64,000 nt of DNA from Clostridia bacterium (GCA_036654455.1 JAVVRZ010000001.1:62001-126000); one strand, 5' to 3'; counted from the first letter of the stretch, positions 43,736 to 52,657 are shown. Program-made: numbers and translations. Notes: generated from the letters alone by a model not told the origin.

Positions 43736-46027
43736 TTGAATTATACATTGCCAATGATAGCGCTACGAGGTATGGTAGTGCTTCCAAATACTGTAATATC
43801 CTTAGATTTAGGCAGGAGCAAGTCAATTCTTGCCCTTAATAAGTGCATCGACGATTCTTCTAAAATATTTCTTGTAGCTCAAAAAAGTATAGCAGTTGAA
43901 AATCCAACAAAAGACGACATTTATCAAGTAGGCATAATAGCTACTATAATACAAGTTATAGCCAAATCTAACGATAATGTAAGAATAATAATTAAAGGCG
44001 AGCAAACGGCAAAAATTGACGAATATCTAGATACAGAGAAGATTTTTTTAGTCAACGCATCTACATTTGAGTATATCGATAGCGTCAACGCCGAAGTTGA
44101 GGCTTTGCTACGTCGTACTCGTGAACAACTAGCGTTGCTTGCGGTAAATTCTAGTAAAATAAGCAAAGAAACTTTGCTAAAAATTTCTAATATAGAAGAC
44201 GCTAATGAATTTACTAATATTGTCGCTAGCGATGTTTTTTATAAAGATAGCGACAAACAAGAGATTCTTGAAATAGTTAACACAAAACAACGACTAGAAT
44301 TTTTATACAATATTCTTGTCAACGAAACCGAACTTGCTAGAATTGACAAAAAAATAGCGACAAGGGTAAAACGTCAAATTGACGAGGGACAAAAAGAATA
44401 TTATCTTAAAGAACAAATTAGAGCTATAAGTAAAGAACTCGGCGAAGACGAAGACGAAATAACCGAGCTTGATAACAAAATTAAAAAAGCAAAAATGCCT
44501 AGCGACATAGCCGATAAAGCCTATAAAGAGGTAAGAAGATTGTCTAAGATGTCGCCAAGTTCACCTGACGCAGGAGTTATTCGCACTTATGTTGAGTGGC
44601 TTACTGACTTAGAGTGGAAAGAGCAAACCAAAGACAATAAGGACCTTGATAAAGCCAGAGAAATTCTTGACGCCGACCACTATGGTCTAGAAAAAATAAA
44701 AGAAAGAATAATCGAATATCTTGCCGTTATGCAACTCACAAATGGGCTTAACGGACCTATTCTTTGCTTTGTTGGACCTCCCGGCGTTGGTAAAACTAGC
44801 GTTGTTAAGTCAATCGCAAGAGCGCTAAATCGCAAATATGTGCGTATGAGTTTAGGCGGAGTTCGTGACGAAGCCGAAATTAGAGGTCATAGACGCACTT
44901 ATATAGGCGCAATACCCGGCAAAGTAATATATATGATGAAACAAGCAAAATGCACAAACCCCGTTCTTCTTTTTGACGAAATTGACAAAATGTCAAGCGA
45001 TTTTAGGGGCGACCCTGCAAGCGCAATGCTTGAAGTTCTCGACCCGGAGCAAAATTTTAGTTTTGTCGACCATTATTTAGAAGTTCCGTACGATTTATCT
45101 AAGGTTTTGTTTGTTTGCACGGCTAACACCGTTGATAGTATTCCGCCGGCGCTACTTGACAGAATGGAAATAATTGAGTTGTCCGGATATTCCGCAGAAG
45201 AAAAACTAGAAATTGCCAGTAAATTTCTAATTCCCAAGCAAGAAAAAATGCACGGTCTAAAAGAAAATAGTCTTACTTTTACCGAAGAAGGGCTTAGACA
45301 AGTAATCGCAGGCTATACAAGAGAATCAGGCGTAAGGGCATTAGAACGAGAAATCGCAACCGTTTGCCGTAAAGTTGCGTTAAAAATTGTAAAAGGGCAA
45401 GCCCAAGAAACCATAGTCAAAAAAGAGAATATTGAAGATTATCTCGGGCTTACAAAATTTAAAAATGACTTTTTAGATATTGAAAATGAAATTGGTTCGG
45501 CAACCGGGCTAGCTTGGACGGTCGTAGGCGGTACAACTCTAACCATCGACGTCACTCTTTTTGAAGGCAAAGGAGAAATTCTTTTAACTGGTATGCTCGG
45601 CGACGTTATGAAAGAGTCGGCAAGAACGGCTATAAGTTTAGTTCGTTCTCGTGCAAAAGAATATAATATTCCTACCGAAGCGTTTGCAAAGACTGATATT
45701 CATATTCATATCCCCGAGGGCGCTATTCATAAAGACGGGCCAAGCGCAGGCATAACCTTAGCTACGGCTATTATGTCCGCATTTTCTTCTCGTCCGGTCA
45801 ATAAAAAAATAGCTATGACAGGCGAGGTCACATTAAGAGGCAAAGTTTTGCCAATAGGGGGACTTAAAGAAAAAAGTTTAGCGGGTTATAGGGCGGGCAT
45901 ACGAAAAATTATTGTTCCAAAGGACAACGAGAACGACCTAAAAGAAATACCAAAAGAAGTTCTTGACGATATTGAAATAGTCCTTGTTAGCGATATTTCC
46001 CAAGTATTTGATACGGTGTTACTATAA
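43736..46027 (+). CDS. lon: ATP-dependent protease Lon
   Basis: Lon degrades damaged and regulatory proteins in the cytoplasm. The 763-residue protein has the N-terminal substrate domain (from NYTLPMIALRGMVVLPN), the AAA+ module with Walker A GPPGVGKTS (about 345) and Walker B PVLLFDEIDKM, and the serine-lysine peptidase domain with KDGPSAGI (Ser about 672) and GLKEKSLAGYRAG (Lys about 715). The TTG at 43736 was chosen, because AGAGGTGAT lies just before it; an earlier TTG at 43718 lies upstream of that site. Its stop overlaps the ysxC start (TAATG). Confidence 0.97.
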   Translation: MNYTLPMIALRGMVVLPNTVISLDLGRSKSILALNKCIDDSSKIFLVAQKSIAVENPTKDDIYQVGIIATIIQVIAKSNDNVRIIIKGEQTAKIDEYLDTEKIFLVNASTFEYIDSVNAEVEALLRRTREQLALLAVNSSKISKETLLKISNIEDANEFTNIVASDVFYKDSDKQEILEIVNTKQRLEFLYNILVNETELARIDKKIATRVKRQIDEGQKEYYLKEQIRAISKELGEDEDEITELDNKIKKAKMPSDIADKAYKEVRRLSKMSPSSPDAGVIRTYVEWLTDLEWKEQTKDNKDLDKAREILDADHYGLEKIKERIIEYLAVMQLTNGLNGPILCFVGPPGVGKTSVVKSIARALNRKYVRMSLGGVRDEAEIRGHRRTYIGAIPGKVIYMMKQAKCTNPVLLFDEIDKMSSDFRGDPASAMLEVLDPEQNFSFVDHYLEVPYDLSKVLFVCTANTVDSIPPALLDRMEIIELSGYSAEEKLEIASKFLIPKQEKMHGLKENSLTFTEEGLRQVIAGYTRESGVRALEREIATVCRKVALKIVKGQAQETIVKKENIEDYLGLTKFKNDFLDIENEIGSATGLAWTVVGGTTLTIDVTLFEGKGEILLTGMLGDVMKESARTAISLVRSRAKEYNIPTEAFAKTDIHIHIPEGAIHKDGPSAGITLATAIMSAFSSRPVNKKIAMTGEVTLRGKVLPIGGLKEKSLAGYRAGIRKIIVPKDNENDLKEIPKEVLDDIEIVLVSDISQVFDTVLL

Positions 46028-46617
46028 TGATTATTAAAACAGCCAAATTTTTAGTTTCTTGCTCAAACTGTGAGCAATGTCCCGTATACGAATTGCCCCA
46101 AATTGCTTTTGTTGGCAAGTCCAACGTAGGTAAAAGCAGTCTAATTAACTTTATAACTAATAATGGCAAGCTTGCACGTACTTCGCAAGAACCCGGACGA
46201 ACAAAATTGATTAATTACTTTTTAATTAATGATAATTTTATTCTTGTTGACTTGCCGGGTTATGGATACTCTAAGGCAAGCAAGAGCGAAAAAGAAAGTT
46301 GGGCTGAACTAATCGACGGATATTTGAGTAATGAGAAACGCCTTTCGCATATATTTCTATTGATAGATTTAAGACGAGTTCCTAGCGAAAACGACCTTAT
46401 AATGTTTGACTATATCTTTAAGTGTAATCTTCCTTTTACGGTGATTGCAACAAAAGCCGACAAATTGTCAAAGAGCCAAGTAAGCGCAAATGTTAGAGCG
46501 ATTGCTACCGAATTGAAAATAGGAGAGGGCAACATTATAGTCACTTCGGCAACGACTAAAAGCGGACGCAACGAAATTTATAATAGAATTGACCAAATAC
46601 TAAATAATCAAGAATAA
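46027..46617 (+). CDS. ysxC: Ribosome biogenesis GTPase YsxC/EngB
   Basis: A GTPase needed for 50S assembly. The 196-residue protein has G1 GKSNVGKS (30-37), G2/G3 with T and DLPGYGYSKAS, and G4 TKAD (about 142-145). The N-terminus has C-S-N-C-E-Q-C, a cysteine cluster more pronounced than is usual. The lon-ysxC pair is the standard arrangement in Firmicutes. The ATG overlaps the lon stop by one base. Confidence 0.96.
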   Translation: MIIKTAKFLVSCSNCEQCPVYELPQIAFVGKSNVGKSSLINFITNNGKLARTSQEPGRTKLINYFLINDNFILVDLPGYGYSKASKSEKESWAELIDGYLSNEKRLSHIFLLIDLRRVPSENDLIMFDYIFKCNLPFTVIATKADKLSKSQVSANVRAIATELKIGEGNIIVTSATTKSGRNEIYNRIDQILNNQE

Positions 46618-46705
46618 TATGTCTGTAATAGTACAACAGATATACATAAAAATTTACTAAATGAGATAAATTATATCGAGAATTTAGTTAAATTGCATCA
46701 AATTT

Positions 46706-46734
46706 AAAAAGTCCACGAAAGCGGACTTTTTTTG
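46706..46734 (+). terminator. Terminator of the lon-ysxC operon
   Basis: AAAAAGTCC pairs with GGACTTTTT around ACGAAAGC and is followed by TTG. Confidence 0.85.
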
Positions 46735-46790
46735 TTGCACTTTTTAGCAAAATACCTCATACAATATATTGAGTTAGGAGGTTTAAAATT

Positions 46791-47411
46791 ATGTCCTTTT
46801 TAGACAACAATAAAGCGAGTTGCACAGAAAAAATTTGTATTGAAGTTAAAAGAGTCTTTGACGCTTGCGTAAAACAGCTTACATATTTAGATGTAGTGGT
46901 GGATATTATAACGTCGGGTACGCCGACCGAACCGCTGACTTTTGTAAGCGGTAAAAGTAGTTCGGTCAACGCCGAGATTACCGATTTAAAAGTAACTATA
47001 ATTTCGCCTTCGCCTAGATGCGGTAGGGTTCAATGCAACGTAGTTTTTCCGGTTACGCTCAACTATACCGACGCAAACAATGTCGAAGGAAGCGGTCAAG
47101 GGTTAATCGAAGTGCCAATAGATATAGTTATGAATGTTCCGGAAGCATCGATTATGCCTTATCAAATTAAAGCCATAGCCTCAGGAGTACTTACCGAAGG
47201 GGTATATGTAGGTTCTTCTACGACAATTCCTAAGACCTACACATTTAACGCAAAATTATGCGCAACTTTGATAATGAAAGTAATCACAATAGTAGACATA
47301 ATTATACCTACTTATGGCTACGCTGTGCTTCCGCCTTGCACAGACTACGCCGAAGAAGTTTGCAATGGTTTCTTTGAACTTCCGTTGTTTCCAAGTTCGC
47401 AAAATCAGTAA
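46791..47411 (+). CDS. Uncharacterised secreted-or-coat-like beta-rich protein with cysteines
   Basis: A 206-residue protein I cannot assign. It has no signal peptide or membrane helix. The N-terminal phrase 'CTEKICIEVKRVFDACVKQ' resembles, from memory, the start of uncharacterised clostridial proteins that begin with a cysteine-flanked I-x-V-x-R-V-F/Y-D-x-C segment. The rest is beta-strand-rich with 'CGRVQCNVVFPVTLNYTD' and 'PCTDYAEEVC'; about seven cysteines in total. Ribosome site AGGAGG before the ATG; a candidate promoter is TTGCAC (46735) with TACAAT (46760). Monocistronic, no informative neighbours. A spore-coat role would be a guess. Confidence 0.5.
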   Translation: MSFLDNNKASCTEKICIEVKRVFDACVKQLTYLDVVVDIITSGTPTEPLTFVSGKSSSVNAEITDLKVTIISPSPRCGRVQCNVVFPVTLNYTDANNVEGSGQGLIEVPIDIVMNVPEASIMPYQIKAIASGVLTEGVYVGSSTTIPKTYTFNAKLCATLIMKVITIVDIIIPTYGYAVLPPCTDYAEEVCNGFFELPLFPSSQNQ

Positions 47412-47673
47412 ACAAGGGTAATCGCTAAACGGTTAAAATGTCTAAGCGAGTTAACAAGATAGCCTAAATACTTATAAAAACAAACCTTTAAAGACTTCTA
47501 TCAAATTATTGATAGAAGTCAACTCGACGTAGTTTAACAAAAAAAGATGTTTAGCATTTAAAATAATTATTTTTTATGTTCTAAATTAATTTTAATTTAA
47601 ATATAATATTGTTTCTTTCACACAATTAACTACTTATTTCATACCATACAACAAAACATTTTTGGGGTAAGGT
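47412..47673. other. Intergenic region with a perfect hairpin
   Basis: GACTTCTATCAA (47493-47504) and TTGATAGAAGTC (47509-47520) form a 12-base perfect stem with a four-base loop, with no T-run after it. The rest is AT-rich. No coding signal was seen. Confidence 0.55.
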
Positions 47674-47889
47674 ATGGAATACGACAAATGCCGTAGATGC
47701 GAAATAAATTATAAGCCCAAGCAAGACGAATATTGTTCGGTATGCTTAGCCGAATTAAAAGGGGAGTTTTACGAAGAAGATAGCGATTTGCTATGTCCCT
47801 TTTGCTATAAAAATAAACTTGACTTTGATGAAATAATGTGTAAAAGATGTTGGTTAAAAAGGCATAAAGAACAAGATTACGATAAATAA
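47674..47889 (+). CDS. Small zinc-ribbon-like protein
   Basis: A 71-residue protein with four C-x2-C pairs: CRRC (6-9), CSVC, CPFC and CKRC. Two double-pair ribbons, each potentially binding one Zn, are separated by an acidic segment (EFYEEDSDLL). The C-terminus is basic. A GGGGTAAGGT sequence precedes the ATG. Function unknown; such small ribbons often bind nucleic acid or protein. It may be co-transcribed with the phosphoesterase, which begins 47 bases later. Confidence 0.6.
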   Translation: MEYDKCRRCEINYKPKQDEYCSVCLAELKGEFYEEDSDLLCPFCYKNKLDFDEIMCKRCWLKRHKEQDYDK

Positions 47890-47936
47890 CTGTACAAAAG
47901 CCTTGCAATATGGTAATATTTAAGCAAGGAGAAATT

Positions 47937-48629
47937 ATGAAAGTTTATGCAATTTCCGATCTTCATTTGTCAACAACGGTAAATAAACCAATGGATATAT
48001 TTGGACCAAGCTGGCAAGGTCATTTTGATATTATTAAGCAAAGTTGGCTACAAACCGTAACCCAAGATGACGTAGTTGTGTTATGCGGAGATTTAAGCTG
48101 GGCTATGCGTGCAAATGAAGTTATTACAGATTTGGCTTTGTTTAAAGATTTGCCCGGCAAAAAAATAATTCTTAGAGGTAATCACGACTACTGGTGGAAC
48201 ACAATTTCCCAAGTTCGTTCGCTATTGCCTTTAAATTTCTACGCTATTCAAAATGATTGCCTGCGTATAGGCAACGTTTGCTTTTTTGGAACAAGGGGTT
48301 GGGTAATGCCAGAAAATTCAAACGAACAAGATAAAAAGATTTATTCTCGTGAAATAGAGCGACTTAAATTATCTCTGCTTGCCTTAAAAAAAGTTCGTCA
48401 AGAAGGGGATAAAGTTGTTTGTCTTACTCATTTTCCACCCTTTAACGTCAATTATGAGCTAAGCGAATTTATCAAACTGCTAATTGCCGACGATGTTCAC
48501 ACCGTCGTTTATGGTCATTTACACCGTTCTTCTTGTCGAGCCGAGCTAAGAGTTAACAAGTTTGGCATTGATTTCTATTTAACATCTTGTGACTTTGCTA
48601 ACAATAAGCTCATTGAAATAAATATCTAA
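47937..48629 (+). CDS. Calcineurin-like metallophosphoesterase
   Basis: A 230-residue hydrolase with the full calcineurin-fold metal motif set: SDLHLS (D-x-H), GDLSWAM (GD), RGNHDYWW (GNH-D), LTHFPPF (H) and YGHLHR (GHxH). The family cleaves phosphodiesters or monoesters; this subfamily (YkuE/YpbG-like) has uncertain substrates. ATG 47937 follows AAGGAG by six bases; a longer frame from 47910 has no ribosome site. No signal peptide, so cytosolic. It lies upstream of mraZ but is separated by about 150 bases with a new promoter. Confidence 0.85.
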   Translation: MKVYAISDLHLSTTVNKPMDIFGPSWQGHFDIIKQSWLQTVTQDDVVVLCGDLSWAMRANEVITDLALFKDLPGKKIILRGNHDYWWNTISQVRSLLPLNFYAIQNDCLRIGNVCFFGTRGWVMPENSNEQDKKIYSREIERLKLSLLALKKVRQEGDKVVCLTHFPPFNVNYELSEFIKLLIADDVHTVVYGHLHRSSCRAELRVNKFGIDFYLTSCDFANNKLIEINI

Positions 48630-48634
48630 TTTTA

Positions 48635-48646
48635 GAACATTTGTTC
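48635..48646. promoter_or_regulatory. GAAC-N4-GTTC palindrome upstream of mraZ
   Basis: GAACATTTGTTC has the same core as the dinB SOS box at 12183. It lies 71 bases upstream of the mraZ -35, and no promoter overlaps it. It could be a LexA site, a small 3' hairpin or chance. Confidence 0.35.
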
Positions 48647-48700
48647 ACTATTTTGTCAAATTTTGTTCGTTTTTGCCTAAATCTTCAAAAATAACTTAAA

Positions 48701-48745
48701 AAGTGGTTAAAAAGGGTTGAAAGTGGTTAAAAATTATGCTATACT
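48701..48745 (+). promoter_or_regulatory. MraZ operator and mraZ (dcw) promoter
   Basis: Three ten-base direct repeats, AAGTGGTTAA (48701), AAAGGGTTGA (48711) and AAGTGGTTAA (48721), match the head-to-tail GTGG-type box array bound by the MraZ ring. The promoter TTGAAA (48717-48722), 17 bases, TATACT (48740-48745) overlaps the array, so MraZ should control its own cluster. Confidence 0.85.
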
Positions 48746-48774
48746 TTTTTCATAAATTAGAAAGGAGTAGTCTA

Positions 48775-49215
48775 ATGAATTGCTTTTACGGTAATTATGG
48801 ATATCAGCTAGATGCTAAGAATAGAATGCGTATGCCTTCTAAGTTTCGTGCTGATATGGGAAAAGAATATTTAATTACCTTAGGCGCAGGCGGTTGCTTA
48901 ATCGTGCTTCACCAACAACTATTAGAAACTCTTAACCAAAAAATGTCGCAACTTCCGCTGACCGACGTTGAGGGCTCAAAAGCAATAAGGGCTTTTACGG
49001 CTTTTGGCGAAAATGTAGAGTGCGATGAACAAGGTAGATTTATTCTTCCTCAGGAACTTAAAAAGTACGCTAAAATTGATAAAGACGTCCGCATAGTTGG
49101 CGCAGGAAATAAAGTCGAAATTTGGAGTCAAGAAGTATGGACGGCAAATAATAAAGAATTTACAATCGAGTCATACGAAAATGCTCTTGACGGACTTTCT
49201 AAATATGGAATTTAA
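48775..49215 (+). CDS. mraZ: Transcriptional regulator MraZ
   Basis: MraZ is an AbrB-like ring-forming DNA-binding protein that regulates the dcw cluster. The 146-residue protein has two repeats: the first with 'YQLDAKNRMRMPSKFR' (D-x-K-x-R-x-x-x-P) and the second with 'VECDEQGRFILPQELK'. ATG 48775 was chosen because AAAGGAG lies just before it; an upstream ATG at 48736 falls inside the -10. Its stop is two bases before the proposed rsmH ATG. The matching box array lies in its promoter. Confidence 0.95.
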   Translation: MNCFYGNYGYQLDAKNRMRMPSKFRADMGKEYLITLGAGGCLIVLHQQLLETLNQKMSQLPLTDVEGSKAIRAFTAFGENVECDEQGRFILPQELKKYAKIDKDVRIVGAGNKVEIWSQEVWTANNKEFTIESYENALDGLSKYGI

Positions 49216-49216
49216 T

Positions 49217-50149
49217 ATGGAGTTTGAACACGTAAGCGTACTGCTTGAACAGAGTATAGAGTTATTAGACATTAAACCGAACGGTATTTATGTAGATTGC
49301 ACCTTAGGTTCGGGCGGACACAGTAGGGAAATATTAAATAAACTTACAAATGGCAAATTAATAGGCTTTGACAAAGATATAGACGCAATAAAACATTGTC
49401 AAACAGTATTTAAAGATAATTCTAACGTAATAATCAATCATACCGATTTTAAAAATGTTTGCAAGACATTAGACCAACTGGGAATTGACAAAGTCGACGG
49501 GGTATTGATGGACTTAGGAATGTCAAGTTGGCAAATCGATAATTTTGAACGTGGTTTTTCTTATATGACAAATGGTCCGTTAGATATGAGAATGGATAGC
49601 CATCAAACTTTAACGGCGTTTGAAGTAGTAAACGAATATAGCGAAGAAAAATTAGCAAAGATTATCGAAGACTATGGCGAAGAACCTTTCGCAAGGCAAA
49701 TTGCAAGAAATATAGCTATTCAACGTGAAATAGGGGCTATTAATAATACATTAGACCTTGTAGATATAATTGACCACTCTTTGCCTTATAGCTATAAACG
49801 CAAAATAGGACATAGCTCTAAAAAAACTTTCCAAGCAATAAGAATTGAAGTTAACCAAGAGTTAGAACATCTTAAAGAAACAATAGCAAAGCTAATAAAA
49901 CGTCTTAATAAACAAGGACGAATAGCAATAATTTCTTTTCACTCGCTTGAAGACCGAATTGTAAAAGAAACGTTTAGAGAATATGCAACAGGGTGCGTTT
50001 GTCCAAAGAGTTTTCCAATATGTATATGCGGGCATAAAGCAGACCTAAAACTTATTACAAGAAAACCAATTATACCAAGCGAACAAGAAATGCAAATAAA
50101 TTCCCGAGCAAATAGCGCAAAATTAAGGGTAGCGGAAAAAATCATATAG
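49217..50149 (+). CDS. rsmH: 16S rRNA (cytosine-1402-N4)-methyltransferase
   Basis: RsmH methylates C1402 of 16S rRNA. The 310-residue protein has the SAM motif VDCTLGSGGHS (about 27-37), MDLGMSSWQID and 'FSYMTNGPLDMRMD', and the C-terminal 'IISFHSLEDRIVK'. The usual second-position neighbour of mraZ. I prefer ATG 49217 since MEFEHVSVLL matches the typical N-terminus; ATG 49205, 12 bases upstream and overlapping mraZ, is possible. Neither has a strong ribosome site, so coupling from mraZ is likely. Confidence 0.94.
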   Translation: MEFEHVSVLLEQSIELLDIKPNGIYVDCTLGSGGHSREILNKLTNGKLIGFDKDIDAIKHCQTVFKDNSNVIINHTDFKNVCKTLDQLGIDKVDGVLMDLGMSSWQIDNFERGFSYMTNGPLDMRMDSHQTLTAFEVVNEYSEEKLAKIIEDYGEEPFARQIARNIAIQREIGAINNTLDLVDIIDHSLPYSYKRKIGHSSKKTFQAIRIEVNQELEHLKETIAKLIKRLNKQGRIAIISFHSLEDRIVKETFREYATGCVCPKSFPICICGHKADLKLITRKPIIPSEQEMQINSRANSAKLRVAEKII

Positions 50150-50160
50150 GAGGGGCAAAA

Positions 50161-50856
50161 ATGTTAACGACAAGTAGAAACGCAGTTACGCTAGACGATT
50201 ACAATGTAGCAATTTCACCTAGAAGAACTCAAACTCAAACCGAAGTTGAATTGCCCGCAGGCACAAACAGTTATTACCAAAATCAGCCAATTAGCGACAA
50301 TAGCGAATATAACCTTGAAGAGATTACTCGTAAAATTTTAGGGGATAGTCCGGTTTTGCCACCCGAATATGACGAAGTAGCTAAGCAACAGCCCGGAGCT
50401 GCTCCAACCGTTAAGACATTAGGTAGCGTAGACGAAAGTTTAATTGATAAGTCAATGTTCTATACGCAAAATAGTCAAGTAGCTATTAAAACACGCTCTC
50501 TTACAAATGTTCAATTAAAAATTGCCATATCTTCTTTTGCGGTTATTGTTCTTGCTCTTGCTATCGTAATAGCTTTAATTGCAGTTGGCGTAGGCAATAG
50601 TTTCGGCAGGGTAGTAACGCTTTCTGGTCAAACGACAAATACAAATACCACTGTTTCGACTTTACTTGAAGAATTATCAGTCGTAAACGAAGCCGAAATA
50701 CTTCAAAGAGCGGCATTACTAGGTTATACCGAACCCAATTCGAACAATACCAAAGATTTTAGCATACCAAAACTAAGACCATCAATACAATATAATGTGC
50801 AGAGCAACTGGTTTGATGTGTTGTGCGATAATTTATCAAGATTTTTTGGAGGCTAA
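50161..50856 (+). CDS. Divisome protein in the ftsL position, divergent
   Basis: A 231-residue single-pass protein. The cytoplasmic N-terminal region is long (about 115 residues, polar and Q/P/N-rich), then a membrane helix (about 118-141) and a short outside part (about 142-231). FtsL usually has a short tail and a leucine-zipper coiled coil. Here 'LSVVNEAEILQRAALLGYTEPN' resembles the FtsL end (A-x-x-LGY/M-x-x-P). Position between rsmH and the class B PBP, AGGAGG before the ATG, and topology support an FtsL role; sequence alone does not prove it. Confidence 0.6.
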   Translation: MLTTSRNAVTLDDYNVAISPRRTQTQTEVELPAGTNSYYQNQPISDNSEYNLEEITRKILGDSPVLPPEYDEVAKQQPGAAPTVKTLGSVDESLIDKSMFYTQNSQVAIKTRSLTNVQLKIAISSFAVIVLALAIVIALIAVGVGNSFGRVVTLSGQTTNTNTTVSTLLEELSVVNEAEILQRAALLGYTEPNSNNTKDFSIPKLRPSIQYNVQSNWFDVLCDNLSRFFGG

Positions 50857-50859
50857 TCA

Positions 50860-52593
50860 TTGCAAACTGAATATTTAACGGTTAAGAAAAGATTGTTAGT
50901 ATTATTATTACTGACAATCTTTATTTTTTTAGTCATATTTTCCAGATTATTTTATATACAAATAATTTGGGGTAAAACTTTGCAGGCTAAGGCTCTTGAC
51001 CAGTGGACAAGAGATTTGCCAATAACGGCTCGTAGGGGAGATATTGTCGATACCAACGGGGTAACCTTAGTTACAAGCCAAACTTGCTATGGCGTATATA
51101 TAAGGGCAAAAAATATACTAGAACCTGAAAAAGTCGCATCGGTTTTAAGCCAAAAGCTAGACGTATCTTATGAAGGCGTGCTTAAAAAAGCTAAGAATAA
51201 AGGCGTGTCCGAAATTACAATAAAAAGACAAGTTGAGGCTCAAACAATAGCCGAGCTACGAGAATTTAACTTAGAGGGCGTTTATTTTGCCGAAGAAAGC
51301 AGTAGATACTATGTTTACGGCGATTTTCTTACCCAAGTGTTAGGTTTTGTATCGGTAGATAGCGTAGGTCAAACAGGCATCGAGGCGCAGTATGATAAAT
51401 ATTTGCGTGGCATTGACGGACAGTTGCTTACGCAAGCCGATTTAGTAGGCAAAGAACTTCCCGAAAGAGAGATGTATTATGTTCCGTCGGTAGACGGTCT
51501 TCAAGTTACTCTTACCATAGATTATTCAATACAATTTGCAGTTGAAAATACTCTTAATGCGATTATGTACAATCATTCGCCCAAAAGTGTTAAGTGCATT
51601 GTAATGGACGTGACTAACGGACAAATTTTAGCTTTATCAAGCAAACCCAGCTTTAATTTAAATGCAATTCCTCGTGATAATATAACTCAGCTTATGGAGT
51701 ATTCTCGCAATGGCTTGATTACCGATATATTTGAACCCGGTTCGACATTTAAGGTATTGACGGCGTCGGCAACCCTAGAAGAATCTTCTAGGGGTAACGC
51801 CAGCGCTTTTAACGCCGATTACATATTTAAAAATAATTCTAACGTAAGACATATTGGAGGAGGAAAAATAAGTTGTTGGACAAAACACACCAATGGAAAA
51901 CATTGTAACCAACATCTTTCCCAAGCCTTAAACAACAGTTGTAACCCGATATTTACCGATATCGCTCTAAGCTTAGGCAAAGAAACAATGTACAATTACT
52001 TGCAGGCATTTGGATACGGAAGCAAAACAGGCGTTGATTTTATAGGCGAGCAAAGCGGTATGCTTGTGCCTTATTCAAGTTGCACTGAGGGCGATTTGGC
52101 TCGTATAGGTTTTGGTCAATCGGTTGCGGTTACCGCTCTACAACTATGTAACGCTACCGCCGCAGCAATTAACGGCGGATATTTATTCAAACCTTATTTT
52201 GTCAAAAAAATAAGCGATAAAGATGGTAAAATTGTAAAAGAATTTTACCCTACGGTAATTAATAAAGTTATATCAAGCCAAACTAGTCAGCAACTTGCCG
52301 TAATGCTTGAAAATGTAGTTACGTTAGGTAGCGGTAAACAAGCCTATATTAAAGGGTATGAAGTGGGGGGAAAAACCGGTACTGCGCAAAAATATGAAAA
52401 CGGAGTAATTGCAAGGGGCAAGAATATATCTTCTTTTGTAGGGTTTTTTCCCGCAAGCAGTCCAAAATATTTATGCTTTGTAATGGTAGACGAACCGATA
52501 GGCGTTAGTTATGGCTCGGTTGTAGCAGCTCCTTATGCAAGGCTAATCTTTGAACAAATAATCAGTCTTTACAATATTCCGCCAAAACCATAA
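50860..52593 (+). CDS. ftsI: Class B penicillin-binding protein, FtsI/PBP2B type
   Basis: A division-specific transpeptidase that crosslinks septal peptidoglycan. The 577-residue protein has an N-terminal membrane anchor (about 12-30), the dimerisation domain starting at 'ARRGDIVDTNG' and the transpeptidase domain with STFK (about 294-297, catalytic Ser), SCN (about 359-361) and KTGT (about 505-508). PASTA domains, found in SpoVD and PBP2x, are absent. The TTG start at 50860 follows GGAGG by eight bases and lies four bases after the ftsL-like stop. Confidence 0.93.
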   Translation: MQTEYLTVKKRLLVLLLLTIFIFLVIFSRLFYIQIIWGKTLQAKALDQWTRDLPITARRGDIVDTNGVTLVTSQTCYGVYIRAKNILEPEKVASVLSQKLDVSYEGVLKKAKNKGVSEITIKRQVEAQTIAELREFNLEGVYFAEESSRYYVYGDFLTQVLGFVSVDSVGQTGIEAQYDKYLRGIDGQLLTQADLVGKELPEREMYYVPSVDGLQVTLTIDYSIQFAVENTLNAIMYNHSPKSVKCIVMDVTNGQILALSSKPSFNLNAIPRDNITQLMEYSRNGLITDIFEPGSTFKVLTASATLEESSRGNASAFNADYIFKNNSNVRHIGGGKISCWTKHTNGKHCNQHLSQALNNSCNPIFTDIALSLGKETMYNYLQAFGYGSKTGVDFIGEQSGMLVPYSSCTEGDLARIGFGQSVAVTALQLCNATAAAINGGYLFKPYFVKKISDKDGKIVKEFYPTVINKVISSQTSQQLAVMLENVVTLGSGKQAYIKGYEVGGKTGTAQKYENGVIARGKNISSFVGFFPASSPKYLCFVMVDEPIGVSYGSVVAAPYARLIFEQIISLYNIPPKP

Positions 52594-52657
52594 TATTTGC
52601 AATATTAAAATAATAAGATAAGCTATACAAAGTCTTGCGTAATTTATGGAGGGTAAA

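Noticed and set aside
48736-48774. ATG at 48736 as the mraZ start
   Set aside because: It overlaps the -10 (TATACT) and lacks a ribosome site; the ATG at 48775 has AAAGGAG and gives the normal MraZ length.
49097-49204. rsmH start within mraZ
   Set aside because: The extra N-terminal residues are the shifted frame of mraZ and do not match the RsmH family, whose conserved beginning is MEFEHVSVLL.
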